Below the pieces are notes generated by a model. That model did no database searches. It saw nothing but the letters and a program-made list of their open reading frames with translations, and was not told the origin of the DNA. Of a stretch of 64,000 nt of DNA, positions 40,049 to 49,044 are shown one piece after another. Each line of letters opens with the position of its first letter. Positions within the stretch are counted from its first letter, which is position 1. Source of the DNA: Melioribacteraceae bacterium (GTDB lineage Bacteria > Bacteroidota > Ignavibacteria > Ignavibacteriales > Melioribacteraceae); contig BQMY01000119.1 of assembly GCA_022181065.1 (NCBI GenBank), positions 1 to 64,000 of the forward strand. The letters run 5' to 3'. The translations under genes were made by a program, and so were the position numbers.

Positions 40049-41281
40049 ATGAGCGAAATTATCAACAACAACAGGTTGAAGATCGAGAAGTTGAAAGACA
40101 CAATAAAAGATATTCACAACGGAATATCTGTAGAAAAATCAAACGAGAAACTTAAAAACCTTTTTTCCGAGTTACCGCACGGTGCCGTTGTTACAGCCGA
40201 ACAGGAACTGATCGCTGAAGGTTTGCCCGAAGAAGAGATAATCAAGTATTGTGATCTTCATTCGGCTGCGCTTAAAGGTGTACTGCAGGATGAAGAGTCG
40301 ATAGACCTTCCCGAGGCACACCCTGTTGATACCTTCAGGAAGGAGAATGCTTTCCTCACCCGACGCATTGAAGAGTATGCTGTAATTATTAAATCACTAA
40401 CAGAATTACCAAAAGATCTGGTTCTCGAAGATGAGCTAAATAAAATAAAATCAATTTTCAATGATCTTGGTGAAGTTGAAAAACATTATGCCCGAAAAGA
40501 GAATCTGCTATTTCCCTATCTGGAAAAAAACGACATTACAGGGCCACCAATGGTTATGTGGGCAAAAGATGATGAAATAAGATCGTTTCTCAAATCTTCA
40601 TTCGAGGTTTTGAAGGATTTGAAAACCGCTACCCCGGCCCAATTAATACAACTTGACGAGATGTTGCTTTCAATAGCTGTGAATGGCATTTCGGAGATGA
40701 TATACAAAGAGGAAAAAATACTCTTCCCGATGTGTATGGATACTCTGGCGGAAACCGACTGGTACCAAATTTATCTGGAAAGTGACGATACAGGATACAC
40801 ACTTTACGCGCCAGCAAATAAATGGAAACCGGAAAACATAACAGAGGATGAAATAGAATCACGTTTCGAAAATGACCTCGTGAAATTTTCAACCGGATCA
40901 TTTTCAATGAGCGAAATCGAAGCGATTTTCAAACTTTTACCGATAGACCTTACATTTGTTGATGCTGATGACCGTGTAAAATTTTTCTCCGAGGGACCAA
41001 AAAGAATTTTCCAGCGGAACAAATCAATTATCGGCAGACTTGTACAGCATTGTCATCCACCTTCAAGCGTGCATATTGTTGAAAAAATTCTGGAGGATTT
41101 TAAAGCCGGCAAGCAGGATAAAGCAGCTTTCTGGATCAGGATGCATGGAATGTTTGTACATATAGCTTACTATGCCGTAAGCGAAAATGGAAAATACCTC
41201 GGTACCCTCGAAGTAACACAGGAAGTTGGTCAATATGCTAAACTTGAAGGCGAAAGGAGAATTTTGAACTATGAAGACTGA
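40049..41281 (+). CDS. DUF438 / hemerythrin-like / PAS domain protein
   Basis: The 410-residue cytosolic protein has three parts: DUF438 (about 12-75, including ELPHGAVVTAEQELIAEGLP and CDLHSAALKGVL), a hemerythrin-like helical bundle with EKHYARKENLLFPYLE and YKEEKILFPMCMD (about 90-235), and a PAS domain (about 290-395; LTFVDADDRVKFFSEGP to HGMFVHIAYYAV). Proteins of this layout sit with NO reductase and RIC genes and are thought to handle iron or sense NO or redox state. It is first in the operon and overlaps the next gene by 11 bp. Confidence 0.85.
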   Translation: MSEIINNNRLKIEKLKDTIKDIHNGISVEKSNEKLKNLFSELPHGAVVTAEQELIAEGLPEEEIIKYCDLHSAALKGVLQDEESIDLPEAHPVDTFRKENAFLTRRIEEYAVIIKSLTELPKDLVLEDELNKIKSIFNDLGEVEKHYARKENLLFPYLEKNDITGPPMVMWAKDDEIRSFLKSSFEVLKDLKTATPAQLIQLDEMLLSIAVNGISEMIYKEEKILFPMCMDTLAETDWYQIYLESDDTGYTLYAPANKWKPENITEDEIESRFENDLVKFSTGSFSMSEIEAIFKLLPIDLTFVDADDRVKFFSEGPKRIFQRNKSIIGRLVQHCHPPSSVHIVEKILEDFKAGKQDKAAFWIRMHGMFVHIAYYAVSENGKYLGTLEVTQEVGQYAKLEGERRILNYED

Positions 41282-41801
41282 AATTGAAAAAGGAATACTT
41301 ATCACTCCTGATACCATAGTATCGGTGTTGCTGGATAGCTTCCCCCAAATAAAGGATGCGTTTGTCGAAATATTACCTCGCCTTAGAAAGTTTACAGAAC
41401 CATTCCCTGGTGAAACAGTCGCGAAAGTTACCACAATACGTCAGGCCGCCATTATCGGAGAGGTTAACCTTTCCGATTTACTAAATAAACTACGAAAAGT
41501 AACCGGACAGGAGGAAATAATAATGCAAGAGATTGAAAACGAAGTAAATTCGAAAAAACCTGATTGGCTGGATATGGATAAAGTTGTTGTCGATTATGAT
41601 GCTGAACCTGATCTTCAGGCAGGAATTCATCCTGTCGCCAAGGTCACAGCGGAAATGGAACAACTCCAAAACGGGGATATTTACCTGCTCAGAACCAGTT
41701 TCATTCCGGCTCCCCTTATCGATATGATGAAAAACAAAAATTACACGGTTTTTTCAGAACGAAACCAATCAGGTGAAGTAAAAACCTTCATCCGTAAATA
41801 A
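41271..41801 (+). CDS. DUF1858 - DUF2249 fusion protein
   Basis: The 176-residue protein joins an N-terminal DUF1858-like helical domain (ITPDTIVSVLLDSFPQIKD, about 11-29, also found at the start of ScdA-type proteins) to a C-terminal DUF2249 domain (about 115-176; LQNGDIYLLRTSFIPAPLID and VFSERNQSGEVKTFI), a SirA/TusA-like small alpha/beta fold. The DUF2249 part may deliver sulfur or bind metal. Genes of this type recur in NO-stress operons of anaerobes, so it likely assists Fe-S repair or NO removal. It lies between the DUF438 and RIC genes. Confidence 0.82.
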   Translation: MKTEIEKGILITPDTIVSVLLDSFPQIKDAFVEILPRLRKFTEPFPGETVAKVTTIRQAAIIGEVNLSDLLNKLRKVTGQEEIIMQEIENEVNSKKPDWLDMDKVVVDYDAEPDLQAGIHPVAKVTAEMEQLQNGDIYLLRTSFIPAPLIDMMKNKNYTVFSERNQSGEVKTFIRK

Positions 41802-41850
41802 AATAATTTACCGAATAAAATGACATACAGACTAAAAATATGAGGAACAC

Positions 41851-42627
41851 ATGAATTCCAATTCAAATTTGGCGGATGCGATCAGTAACGGTGATATAAC
41901 CGTCGCAAAACTGGTGTCTATGAATTATAAATATGCCGGGGTTTTTACCAAATACGGGATAGATTTCTGTTGCGGTGGAAATATTGCTCTAAACAAAATA
42001 ATAGAGAAGAAAAGTCTCGTTTCAGCAGAGGTGAAAGATTCACTCTTGTCTCTTACTGAACACCTGGAAACCGATTTTACGAAGATGTCGCTCAGCATAC
42101 TGATAGATTATATAATACATGAGCACCATGACTATCTTCGGGAAAATATACCCGTAATCAAGGCGCATCTAGAAAAGGTAGCAACCGTTCATGGCAAAAA
42201 CCATTCGTTTCTACCGAAATTAAAAGATATATTTGACGATTTATCCAATGATTTGATAGGTCATCTCAATAAGGAAGAAACAATTCTGTTCAGAGTGATA
42301 AAATACATCGAGAGCTGTGACAGATTTGATGAAAAACCAAGAACCAACGGATATAAATCTTTGGACCACCTGCTGGGAAATTATATAAAAGAACATGAAA
42401 CTGCCGGCAACCTGCTCGCAAAAATAAGAGAATTGACTTCAGGTTATAATCCTCCAGCCGATGCATGCACTACATTCAGGGTCTGCTACAAGGAACTTGA
42501 GGATTTTGAAGCTAATACACACAAACATGTACATCTCGAAAACAATATCCTGTTCCCGAAAGCTTCCGAACTGGAATTAAAACTCGGGTTGATCAATGAT
42601 CAAAAAGAGAAAGAGAGGAATAAATGA
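41851..42627 (+). CDS. ric: Iron-sulfur cluster repair di-iron protein (RIC/ScdA/YtfE)
   Basis: The 258-residue protein has the ScdA N-terminal domain with YGIDFCCGGN (about 35-44), a pair of cysteines typical of the family, then a hemerythrin-like four-helix bundle carrying the di-iron ligands: HEHHDYLRENIPVI (about 90-103), HLNKEETILF (about 140-149), LGNYIKEHETAG and HKHVHLENNILFPKA. It repairs Fe-S clusters damaged by nitric oxide or peroxide. It overlaps the NO reductase start by 4 bp. Confidence 0.95.
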   Translation: MNSNSNLADAISNGDITVAKLVSMNYKYAGVFTKYGIDFCCGGNIALNKIIEKKSLVSAEVKDSLLSLTEHLETDFTKMSLSILIDYIIHEHHDYLRENIPVIKAHLEKVATVHGKNHSFLPKLKDIFDDLSNDLIGHLNKEETILFRVIKYIESCDRFDEKPRTNGYKSLDHLLGNYIKEHETAGNLLAKIRELTSGYNPPADACTTFRVCYKELEDFEANTHKHVHLENNILFPKASELELKLGLINDQKEKERNK

Positions 42628-44837
42628 GAAAATACTGGATATATTTTGGTGCTGTTATTCTTGTTTCATTTACAGTATTAGGACTGGTTGGTTATGGTAT
42701 CTACCAGGAAAAACCTCCGCTTCCATCGAGGGTAGTCACTGAAGACGGACTTATCGTCTATGAGGGTGATGATATTAAAAATGGTCAGAATGTCTGGCAG
42801 GCTATGGGTGGTATGGAAACCGGCTCTATCTGGGGTCATGGCAGTTATGTTGCTCCCGACTGGACAGCGGACTGGCTGCACCGGGAATCAATTTACATTT
42901 TGGACAGATGGGGAATGAGAGAATTCGGAGCGAAGTATCATTCCCTGAAAAATGAAAACCAGGCAAAATTGCAAAGCCGACTTGCCGAAATGATGAGAAA
43001 AAATACTTACAATCAATCTACCGGCGAAATTGTGGTTAGTGATATCAGGGCTGAGGCAATGGTTGAAGTGGCAAAACATTACCACGATATATTCATTAAC
43101 GGAAATGAAGACTACGCCATCAGAAAAAATGCTCTTACAGATCAGTCCAAACTGGACAAACTTACTGCTTTTTTCTGGTGGAGTTCATGGGCGGCATCTA
43201 CGAACCGACCGGGTGAAGATTTAACTTACACAAGCAACTGGCCTCATGAAGAGTTGGTAAATAATCGTCCGACAGGAGATACGATCGTCTGGACAGGTGT
43301 CAGTATTATTTTGCTGCTGGCAGGTATTGGCGGGATGGCGTGGTGGTATGCTTCAAGAAGAGAAGAGCACGAAGAATTTACTGCTCCCGATAACGATCCA
43401 CTCCTTTCATCAGCATCTACCCCTTCGCAACGAGCTGTTTTGAAATATTTCTGGACAGTCGCCGGATTGTTTCTGTTCCAGATTATTATGGGTGTAATTA
43501 CTGCTCATTACGGCGTTGAAGGAAATGGCTTTTACGGATTTCCTCTTGCCGATTATCTGCCATATACAGTTACCCGTACATGGCACACTCAACTGGGCAT
43601 TTTCTGGATCGCTACCGCCTGGCTTGCCGCAGGTTTGTACATAGCTCCGGCGGTCAGCGGATATGAACCCAAAGGTCAGGTGCTGGGAGTGAATGTTCTT
43701 TTTGGCGCGTTACTCGTGGTAGTTCTTGGTTCGATGACAGGTGAATATCTCAGTGTTATGAACATGATGCCTGATCACCTCTGGTTTTTGTTTGGTCATA
43801 GCGGCTATGAATATATCGATTTGGGCAGGATGTTTCAGATTGCTTTATTGATCGGACTATTATTATGGTTGTACCTGATGGTACGCGCTCTTAAACCGGC
43901 TCTCGCCAAAAAGGATGATCAAAAAACAATTCTTACACTTTTTGTGATTTCCTCAATCGCAATTGCCCTGTTTTACGCTGCTGCACTTATGTACGGCAAA
44001 CATACTAATCTCGCCGTTGCCGAATTCTGGAGATGGTGGGTTGTTCACCTTTGGGTAGAAGGCTTTTTCGAGGTTTTCGCAACCGTTGTAATTGCTTTTC
44101 TATTTGCGAGGTTAAAACTTGTTCACCTCAAAACAGCCGGACAGGCAGCGGTTCTCGCATCAACAATCTTTCTTTCGGGTGGAATCATCGGAACGCTTCA
44201 TCATCTCTATTTTTCAGGAACATCAACTTATGTTCTCGCGCTCGGTTCTGTCTTCTCGGCACTTGAAGTTGTACCGCTACTCTTTGTGGGATACGAAGCT
44301 GTGGAAAATTATCGCCTGTCGAAGAAGAAAGAATGGGTCGCAAACTACAAATGGCCAATTTATTTCTTTATATCTGTGGCTTTCTGGAATCTAGTAGGTG
44401 CCGGACTGTTCGGATTTATGATAAATCCACCAATAGCATTGTACTATATGCAAGGCTTAAATACTACCCCGGTTCACGGACATTCGGCATTATTCGGTGT
44501 TTATGGAATGCTTGGTCTTGGTTTGACACTTTTTGCGCTGAGAGGTATGACCAAAAACACCTGGGATACCAAATTATTAAAACATTCTTTTTGGTGGATC
44601 AACATCGGACTTTTCGCAATGGTAGTAATCAGTTTACTTCCGGTCGGGTTAATGCAAACCTGGGCTTCGGTCAAGTATGGATACTGGTACGCGAGGAGCG
44701 CGGAATTTCTGCAAACAGATGTGATGGAAGTACTTCGCTGGTTGAGAGCACCGGGTGATACAATCTTCGCGATAGGTGCTGTTATGTTTGTACTATTTGT
44801 AATCAAAAATACATTGGGGAAAGGCAAAACATCATAA
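42624..44837 (+). CDS. norB: Quinol-dependent nitric oxide reductase (qNOR)
   Basis: The 737-residue inner-membrane enzyme reduces 2 NO to N2O with quinol. The N-terminal 200 residues form the NorC-like extension (SRVVTEDGLIVYEGDDIKNG, WGHGSYVAPDWTADWLHRE) fused to a 14-helix NorB part, which is the single-subunit qNOR layout. Haem and FeB ligands are in TWHTQLGIFWIA, WVVHLWVEGFFEVFA (His and the conserved Glu) and GTLHHLYFSG. There are no norD/norQ genes and no denitrification genes nearby, so detoxification rather than respiration is likely. Last gene of the four-gene operon. Confidence 0.96.
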   Translation: MRKYWIYFGAVILVSFTVLGLVGYGIYQEKPPLPSRVVTEDGLIVYEGDDIKNGQNVWQAMGGMETGSIWGHGSYVAPDWTADWLHRESIYILDRWGMREFGAKYHSLKNENQAKLQSRLAEMMRKNTYNQSTGEIVVSDIRAEAMVEVAKHYHDIFINGNEDYAIRKNALTDQSKLDKLTAFFWWSSWAASTNRPGEDLTYTSNWPHEELVNNRPTGDTIVWTGVSIILLLAGIGGMAWWYASRREEHEEFTAPDNDPLLSSASTPSQRAVLKYFWTVAGLFLFQIIMGVITAHYGVEGNGFYGFPLADYLPYTVTRTWHTQLGIFWIATAWLAAGLYIAPAVSGYEPKGQVLGVNVLFGALLVVVLGSMTGEYLSVMNMMPDHLWFLFGHSGYEYIDLGRMFQIALLIGLLLWLYLMVRALKPALAKKDDQKTILTLFVISSIAIALFYAAALMYGKHTNLAVAEFWRWWVVHLWVEGFFEVFATVVIAFLFARLKLVHLKTAGQAAVLASTIFLSGGIIGTLHHLYFSGTSTYVLALGSVFSALEVVPLLFVGYEAVENYRLSKKKEWVANYKWPIYFFISVAFWNLVGAGLFGFMINPPIALYYMQGLNTTPVHGHSALFGVYGMLGLGLTLFALRGMTKNTWDTKLLKHSFWWINIGLFAMVVISLLPVGLMQTWASVKYGYWYARSAEFLQTDVMEVLRWLRAPGDTIFAIGAVMFVLFVIKNTLGKGKTS

Positions 44838-44864
44838 GGTTAACCCCAAATAATATTGTACAAA

Positions 44865-44889
44865 AAAGGCGGGTACAAAACCCGCCTTT
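44865..44889. terminator. Bidirectional intrinsic terminator
   Basis: AAAGGCGGGT (44865-44874) pairs perfectly with ACCCGCCTTT (44880-44889) over the loop ACAAA. A-rich and T-containing flanks let it work for norB (plus) and for the UPF0210 gene (minus). Confidence 0.85.
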
Positions 44890-44910
44890 AATAACATCTC
44901 GTAATATTAT

Positions 44911-46272
44911 TTAATTAGTCAAACTACGCATCGGGGCAGGAATTTTCCCTCCGCGAGTTACGAAATTCGCGCTGCACAGATTTCTTACACTCATCACAGG
45001 AGCCTTACCCAAGAGTCCACCGTAATCAACAGAGTCACCCACATTTTTACCGTAAGCGGGGATGATTCTCACAGCGGTTGTTTTATCGTTGATCATTCCA
45101 ATTGCGCTTTCATCCGCAATCACTCCGGCAATTGTGGTCGCCGGTGTATCGCCTGGGATTGCTATCATATCAAGCCCTACAGAGCAAACAGAAGTCATCG
45201 CTTCAAGTTTTTCAAGTGAAAGATTTCCTTTCTCAACTGCTTCTATCATGGCCTGGTCTTCACTAACGGGTATAAAAGCGCCACTCATACCACCGACAGA
45301 AGATGAAGCCATGAGTCCGGCTTTTTTAACGGAATCATTCAGCATAGCCAATGCAGCGGTAGTACCGGGAGCTCCTACATCCTCAACCCCCATAGCTTTT
45401 AGAATATCACCGATACTATCCCCTTCGGCAGGTGTAGGCGCAAGCGAAATATCAACAATACCAAATGGGACACCATGTTTTTGCGCAACATTTCTTCCCA
45501 TAAGTTCACCGGCGCGTGTAATACGAAAGATCGTTTTTTTGATAACTTCACTAAGCGTATTCATATCCACTCTGCCGGCTTCCTTGATCGCGTCAAGTAC
45601 TACACCCGGTCCGGATATCCCAACATTCAGGACAACTTCCGGTTCGGTAACACCATGAAACGCTCCGGCAACAAATGGATTATCTTCCGGTACGTTGCAG
45701 AAGACAACCAGTTTGGCGCAGCCAATAGAATCATTATCTTTTGTTTTCTCAGCGGTATCTTTGATAACATTAGCCATCATCATAACGGCATCCATGTTGA
45801 TACCTGCTTTGGTACTGCCGACATTCACACTGGAGCATACCCGCTTTGTGCTGCTTAATGTGTATGGGATTGACTTTATCAGTTCACGTTCACCATTGGT
45901 AAAACCTTTTTGTACGAGTGCGGAATAACCGGCAAGGTAGTCAATACCAATCTCTTCGGCTGCTTTATCGAGAGTTTCAGCGAGCTCCACAAACTGTTCC
46001 CAGTTAAAAGCGTCGAAGGGAATTGACAACGGTGTAATTGAAACACGTTTGTTGGCAATTGAGATACCATACTGGCGTTCAACTTCGCGGGCATATTTAA
46101 CATGATTCTGACCATATTTCAATATTTTATCGTAAACGTTTTTCTTTGCCTGCTTGAGGTCTGGATGGTAACAATCTCTGAGAGATATTCCGAGAGTAAC
46201 GGTACGGATATCGAAATGTTCGATTTCCGTCATTTTTATCGTTTCGAGGATTTCATCAAATTCGTAATGCAT
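44911..46272 (-). CDS. UPF0210 (PFL-like) family protein
   Basis: ATG at 46270-46272 with GGAGA nine bases upstream is chosen over a TTG at 46296, which overlaps the ACT gene. The 453-residue protein matches the UPF0210 family: [20 protein letters not shown] near the start, [20 protein letters not shown] (split about 156-175), [20 protein letters not shown] and [19 protein letters not shown]. Members share the glycyl-radical-enzyme-like barrel but lack the radical glycine; the function is unknown. As in many bacteria it is paired with an ACT-domain gene (20 bp gap), suggesting amino-acid-regulated activity. Confidence 0.88.
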   Translation of the reverse strand: MHYEFDEILETIKMTEIEHFDIRTVTLGISLRDCYHPDLKQAKKNVYDKILKYGQNHVKYAREVERQYGISIANKRVSITPLSIPFDAFNWEQFVELAETLDKAAEEIGIDYLAGYSALVQKGFTNGERELIKSIPYTLSSTKRVCSSVNVGSTKAGINMDAVMMMANVIKDTAEKTKDNDSIGCAKLVVFCNVPEDNPFVAGAFHGVTEPEVVLNVGISGPGVVLDAIKEAGRVDMNTLSEVIKKTIFRITRAGELMGRNVAQKHGVPFGIVDISLAPTPAEGDSIGDILKAMGVEDVGAPGTTAALAMLNDSVKKAGLMASSSVGGMSGAFIPVSEDQAMIEAVEKGNLSLEKLEAMTSVCSVGLDMIAIPGDTPATTIAGVIADESAIGMINDKTTAVRIIPAYGKNVGDSVDYGGLLGKAPVMSVRNLCSANFVTRGGKIPAPMRSLTN

Positions 46273-46292
46273 TCTTATTGTCTCCGGATATA

Positions 46293-46715
46293 TCAAACTC
46301 TGTGCATTGCACGGAAGATATCTTCATGCTGCAAGTAAATTTTAATATTCATTTCTTCTGCAAGTCTGGACATATTCTCCTGGATCTGCATAAAATCGAG
46401 GTTGGAAGAATTTATATCCAGAATCATTATCATAGTAAAAAAGTCATCCATCAGTTTCTGCGTTAAATCCTGAATGTCGCAGTTGCATTTTCCGATTTCT
46501 GATGTAATGGCGGCAACAATTCCGGGTTTATTCATCCCGAACGAGGTCAAAATCGCTCTTCCCTCTGTAGCGGATGCGGTAGTTTGGGAAGGTGTGGTTT
46601 GTGTCGCCACAGCCCTGCTGATAACTTTTTTTACAAGATCAGGGGATGCCTTGTCACCCAGTTCTTCGATAGCATTCAGCGTAATCTTTCTTAATTCTTC
46701 TTCTGAAAATCTCAA
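46293..46715 (-). CDS. ACT-domain protein (UPF0237 type) with N-terminal extension
   Basis: The 140-residue protein has an N-terminal helical part (about 1-50; [20 protein letters not shown]) and a UPF0237-type ACT domain (about 52-138; [19 protein letters not shown], then [19 protein letters not shown]). ACT domains bind amino acids and control partner enzymes. Typical UPF0237 proteins have about 90 residues, so the 50-residue extension is unusual. It overlaps the upstream TPR gene by 4 bp and precedes the UPF0210 gene. Confidence 0.88.
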   Translation of the reverse strand: MRFSEEELRKITLNAIEELGDKASPDLVKKVISRAVATQTTPSQTTASATEGRAILTSFGMNKPGIVAAITSEIGKCNCDIQDLTQKLMDDFFTMIMILDINSSNLDFMQIQENMSRLAEEMNIKIYLQHEDIFRAMHRV

Positions 46716-47533
46716 GGTTTTATTCCTTCAAAATTGTTTTGCAGATATAATAGTGCTTCTCTGTAAATTTCATTATTCCGTTCAAGAGCGAACTTTTCAG
46801 CATTCTGGACGTTACCTCTGTAGAACCGGAACCATAACAGGTTACCAACAGCGAATCCGTCAAAAACCCGTTCCGAGGCAAACGCATCAACAGTTACATA
46901 ACCCCACAATACTGTCCAGCCCAAAGACATAATACCTGATACATATTCGCCGGCATAGACCTGTCCTGAACCCGGTAAAATATAAGAAATTAGTTTAGCA
47001 AAAGTAACATCATATTTCTTATTGTGGATATCGGAAGCGTATTTTTTTAACGGATGATCAACATCTATCCTCGAAAAGCTGGCTGATGCTTCCTTCCACC
47101 TGTCGGAAAACATCAGAGCCCAACCCCGCCAGTAATATAAGTCTTCTGTCAAATTGGTGAAATCACCATTTTCAATCGCCCTGTTTATCATGCTGATACC
47201 ATTTTCGGGCGTACCCCTGAGGATGTTACATCTGATCATCTCAACAAACGAAGAAAATTTCCGTTCATCGGTATCACTGTTTTTAAGGGACGCGCCAAAA
47301 TACTCGATCGCGTTTTCAAAAAAACCACCCGCTTTATACGCTAGTCCGATTCTGTAATTCGATTCATAAGCAAACATCTTACCACTATCATAAAAGTTTA
47401 CTCTTTTGTATTCCGTGATTGCGTCAAAATAGTTTTCACTTATAAAGAGTGAGTCGGCAACTCTGAATAATTTATCCGATTGTGCCGAAAGTATCAGAGA
47501 AAACGCAACTGATATTAATAATATTCTTACCAT
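46712..47533 (-). CDS. TPR-repeat protein with C-terminal membrane hairpin, paralogue 1
   Basis: The 273-residue protein has a signal peptide (MVRILLISVAFSLILSAQ), TPR-like helical repeats (FRVADSLFISENYFDAITEYKRV, split about 22-44; YRIGLAYKAGGFFENAIEYF) and a C-terminal membrane part with ISYILPGSGQVYAGEYVSGIM. The PGSGQ-Y-G-Y motif is shared with the next upstream gene, so the two are tandem paralogues. Function unknown; linkage to YidD points to membrane-protein assembly. Overlaps both neighbours by a few bases. Confidence 0.75.
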   Translation of the reverse strand: MVRILLISVAFSLILSAQSDKLFRVADSLFISENYFDAITEYKRVNFYDSGKMFAYESNYRIGLAYKAGGFFENAIEYFGASLKNSDTDERKFSSFVEMIRCNILRGTPENGISMINRAIENGDFTNLTEDLYYWRGWALMFSDRWKEASASFSRIDVDHPLKKYASDIHNKKYDVTFAKLISYILPGSGQVYAGEYVSGIMSLGWTVLWGYVTVDAFASERVFDGFAVGNLLWFRFYRGNVQNAEKFALERNNEIYREALLYLQNNFEGIKP

Positions 47534-48354
47534 AGGTCGGGCTGAAAATAGTTAACAGATTCTAAAAATTTTTTTATATCGTTATCGATACTTGTACGAT
47601 ATTTCATGTTGAAAATTTGGGCAGATGAATATGAGCCATAAATATTTCCGGCGTAAAAATACGCAGATAGCGCCGAAAAGAGGTAACCCCTGAAATCGTG
47701 ATCAGCATTAAAATTATCAACCGCAAGGTAGGTTAGCACTCCCACGAATAGAAAGGCGGTAATGCCATCGCCGTAATCCTCAGTGTAAATCTTCCCGGCA
47801 CCGGGTATAATTGTTGAAAGCCAGGCCGCCTTTACAGGGTTTTTCGCTTTTGGATATACCACGGAATTGTAAAAACCGCGTATTGTATCCTTGTAGTTTT
47901 TGGCAAAGGGAGTTAAAAATTTTTCGCTATCAGACAGGTTTTTTCTTCGAAGCAGGTTATACATATTCGCGAGCGATTGAACACTATCGGAGTAAGTTTT
48001 GGGGAAATATAAAGTGCTCCTGTTGTTTTGCAGAAAATAATTATCATCCGAAAACCAGGCGTTTTTATAAAGCATAAATCGTGATATTTGGCTCAAATCA
48101 GAATTGAATGAGAGCGATCTCAACCTGTCGTTTGATTCACTAAATCTGCCAAGTTCAGAAAGTGAAACAGCCGCGAGTAAACGTGCGGTATCATTTGTAG
48201 AATAATAATTCAGCTCTTCATAAGCTCTGAGGAAATCACCCGAATCAAATAGATATTTGCCGAACCTGAAACGCTCCTGTAGTGAATAGGGATCAGATTG
48301 GGAATAGAGAAATGTATTGAACAATATCAGACTAAAAATGAATATATTTTTCAT
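47527..48354 (-). CDS. TPR-repeat protein with C-terminal membrane hairpin, paralogue 2
   Basis: The 275-residue protein has a signal peptide (ending FLYSQS, about 20), a helical TPR-like N-terminal part (RFGKYLFDSGDFLRAYEELN) and the motif LSTIIPGAGKIYTEDYGDGIT followed by hydrophobic segments. The motif aligns with ISYILPGSGQVYAGEYVSGIM of the downstream gene. It overlaps the YidD gene by 23 bp, so the order YidD, paralogue 2, paralogue 1 is tightly coupled. Confidence 0.75.
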   Translation of the reverse strand: MKNIFIFSLILFNTFLYSQSDPYSLQERFRFGKYLFDSGDFLRAYEELNYYSTNDTARLLAAVSLSELGRFSESNDRLRSLSFNSDLSQISRFMLYKNAWFSDDNYFLQNNRSTLYFPKTYSDSVQSLANMYNLLRRKNLSDSEKFLTPFAKNYKDTIRGFYNSVVYPKAKNPVKAAWLSTIIPGAGKIYTEDYGDGITAFLFVGVLTYLAVDNFNADHDFRGYLFSALSAYFYAGNIYGSYSSAQIFNMKYRTSIDNDIKKFLESVNYFQPDLW

Positions 48355-48727
48355 AATGGAGGTGGTTATCTACAGGATCATAAAACTTCCCTGTATGATG
48401 ATGAGGATAATGGTTTTTCCCCTTAAATAAATTAGTGTCGCGAGTGAATCTATCCGCAAACATCAGCATCGATCTGAAAAACCCTGCCTTTTGATTTGCC
48501 TGGACGAGGAATGCTGAACAGGAAGGATAAAACGGACAATTATCTCCATCCAGATCAGAAATAGTAAATTTGTAAACTTTTTGTATTCCGGTGAGAAACC
48601 CGCCTGATTTGGCTTCGGTTTCTTCAGATAAAGGCAGATAATTCACTTTTTTCTTCTCCCACCTTTCCGTTTCCCGCTGGGCGAATAAAAGACCTGAAAG
48701 AAAAATAAGTAAGATAATTACCCTCAT
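48332..48727 (-). CDS. YidD-domain protein with signal peptide
   Basis: The 131-residue protein carries the YidD core YKFTISDLDGDNCPFYPSCSAF (split about 52-73) with Cys64 and Cys70. YidD helps YidC insert proteins into the inner membrane. Normal YidD has about 75-85 residues and a cytosolic amphipathic start; here a signal peptide (MRVIILLIFLSGLLFAQ) and about 35 extra residues precede the core, and a histidine-rich tail (HYPHHHTGKFYDPVDNH) follows. It is therefore probably periplasmic, with a changed role. It overlaps the DUF2442 gene by 4 bp. Confidence 0.82.
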   Translation of the reverse strand: MRVIILLIFLSGLLFAQRETERWEKKKVNYLPLSEETEAKSGGFLTGIQKVYKFTISDLDGDNCPFYPSCSAFLVQANQKAGFFRSMLMFADRFTRDTNLFKGKNHYPHHHTGKFYDPVDNHLHYEKYIHF

Positions 48728-49002
48728 AATAATTCATCAGATATTTTTAATCGCTTCATCATATTTTTTAATTCGAACTGTCGATAAAGGGCGTTTTTAC
48801 AAAGAGGTTCCATTCCTTCCCAAACAATATCTCCCGATTTTGAATCGACAGTAAAAGATTCCAGATATTCCTGATCGTTCAATTTTGAATATTGTGGTTT
48901 GTTCGCGAGTTTTTTCAAATCAAGTTCACCGGTAATACCGTCATTGTATTCTACATAAAGTATTTTATCCGGCAACAGGTGTGTTGATACAATTTTTGCC
49001 AT
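48724..49002 (-). CDS. DUF2442 domain protein
   Basis: The 92-residue protein fits DUF2442: HLLPDKILYVEYNDGITGELDLKKLA (split about 8-33), then a YLESFTVDSKSGDIVWEGM strand pair. Such proteins are often encoded beside toxin-like DUF4160 genes, but no such partner is here. Function unknown. First gene of the tightly overlapping minus-strand operon that runs to the UPF0210 gene. Confidence 0.8.
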   Translation of the reverse strand: MAKIVSTHLLPDKILYVEYNDGITGELDLKKLANKPQYSKLNDQEYLESFTVDSKSGDIVWEGMEPLCKNALYRQFELKNMMKRLKISDELL

Positions 49003-49044
49003 GACATTTTATCCTTTTTCCGTAAAATATACATGAACAAAGAA

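Noticed and set aside
44033-44758. Several open frames of 77-141 codons within norB
   Set aside because: They are shifted-frame shadows of a highly conserved reductase and have no start signals.
48724-49002. DUF2442 gene as part of a toxin-antitoxin pair
   Set aside because: The usual small DUF4160 partner is missing; the neighbour is YidD.
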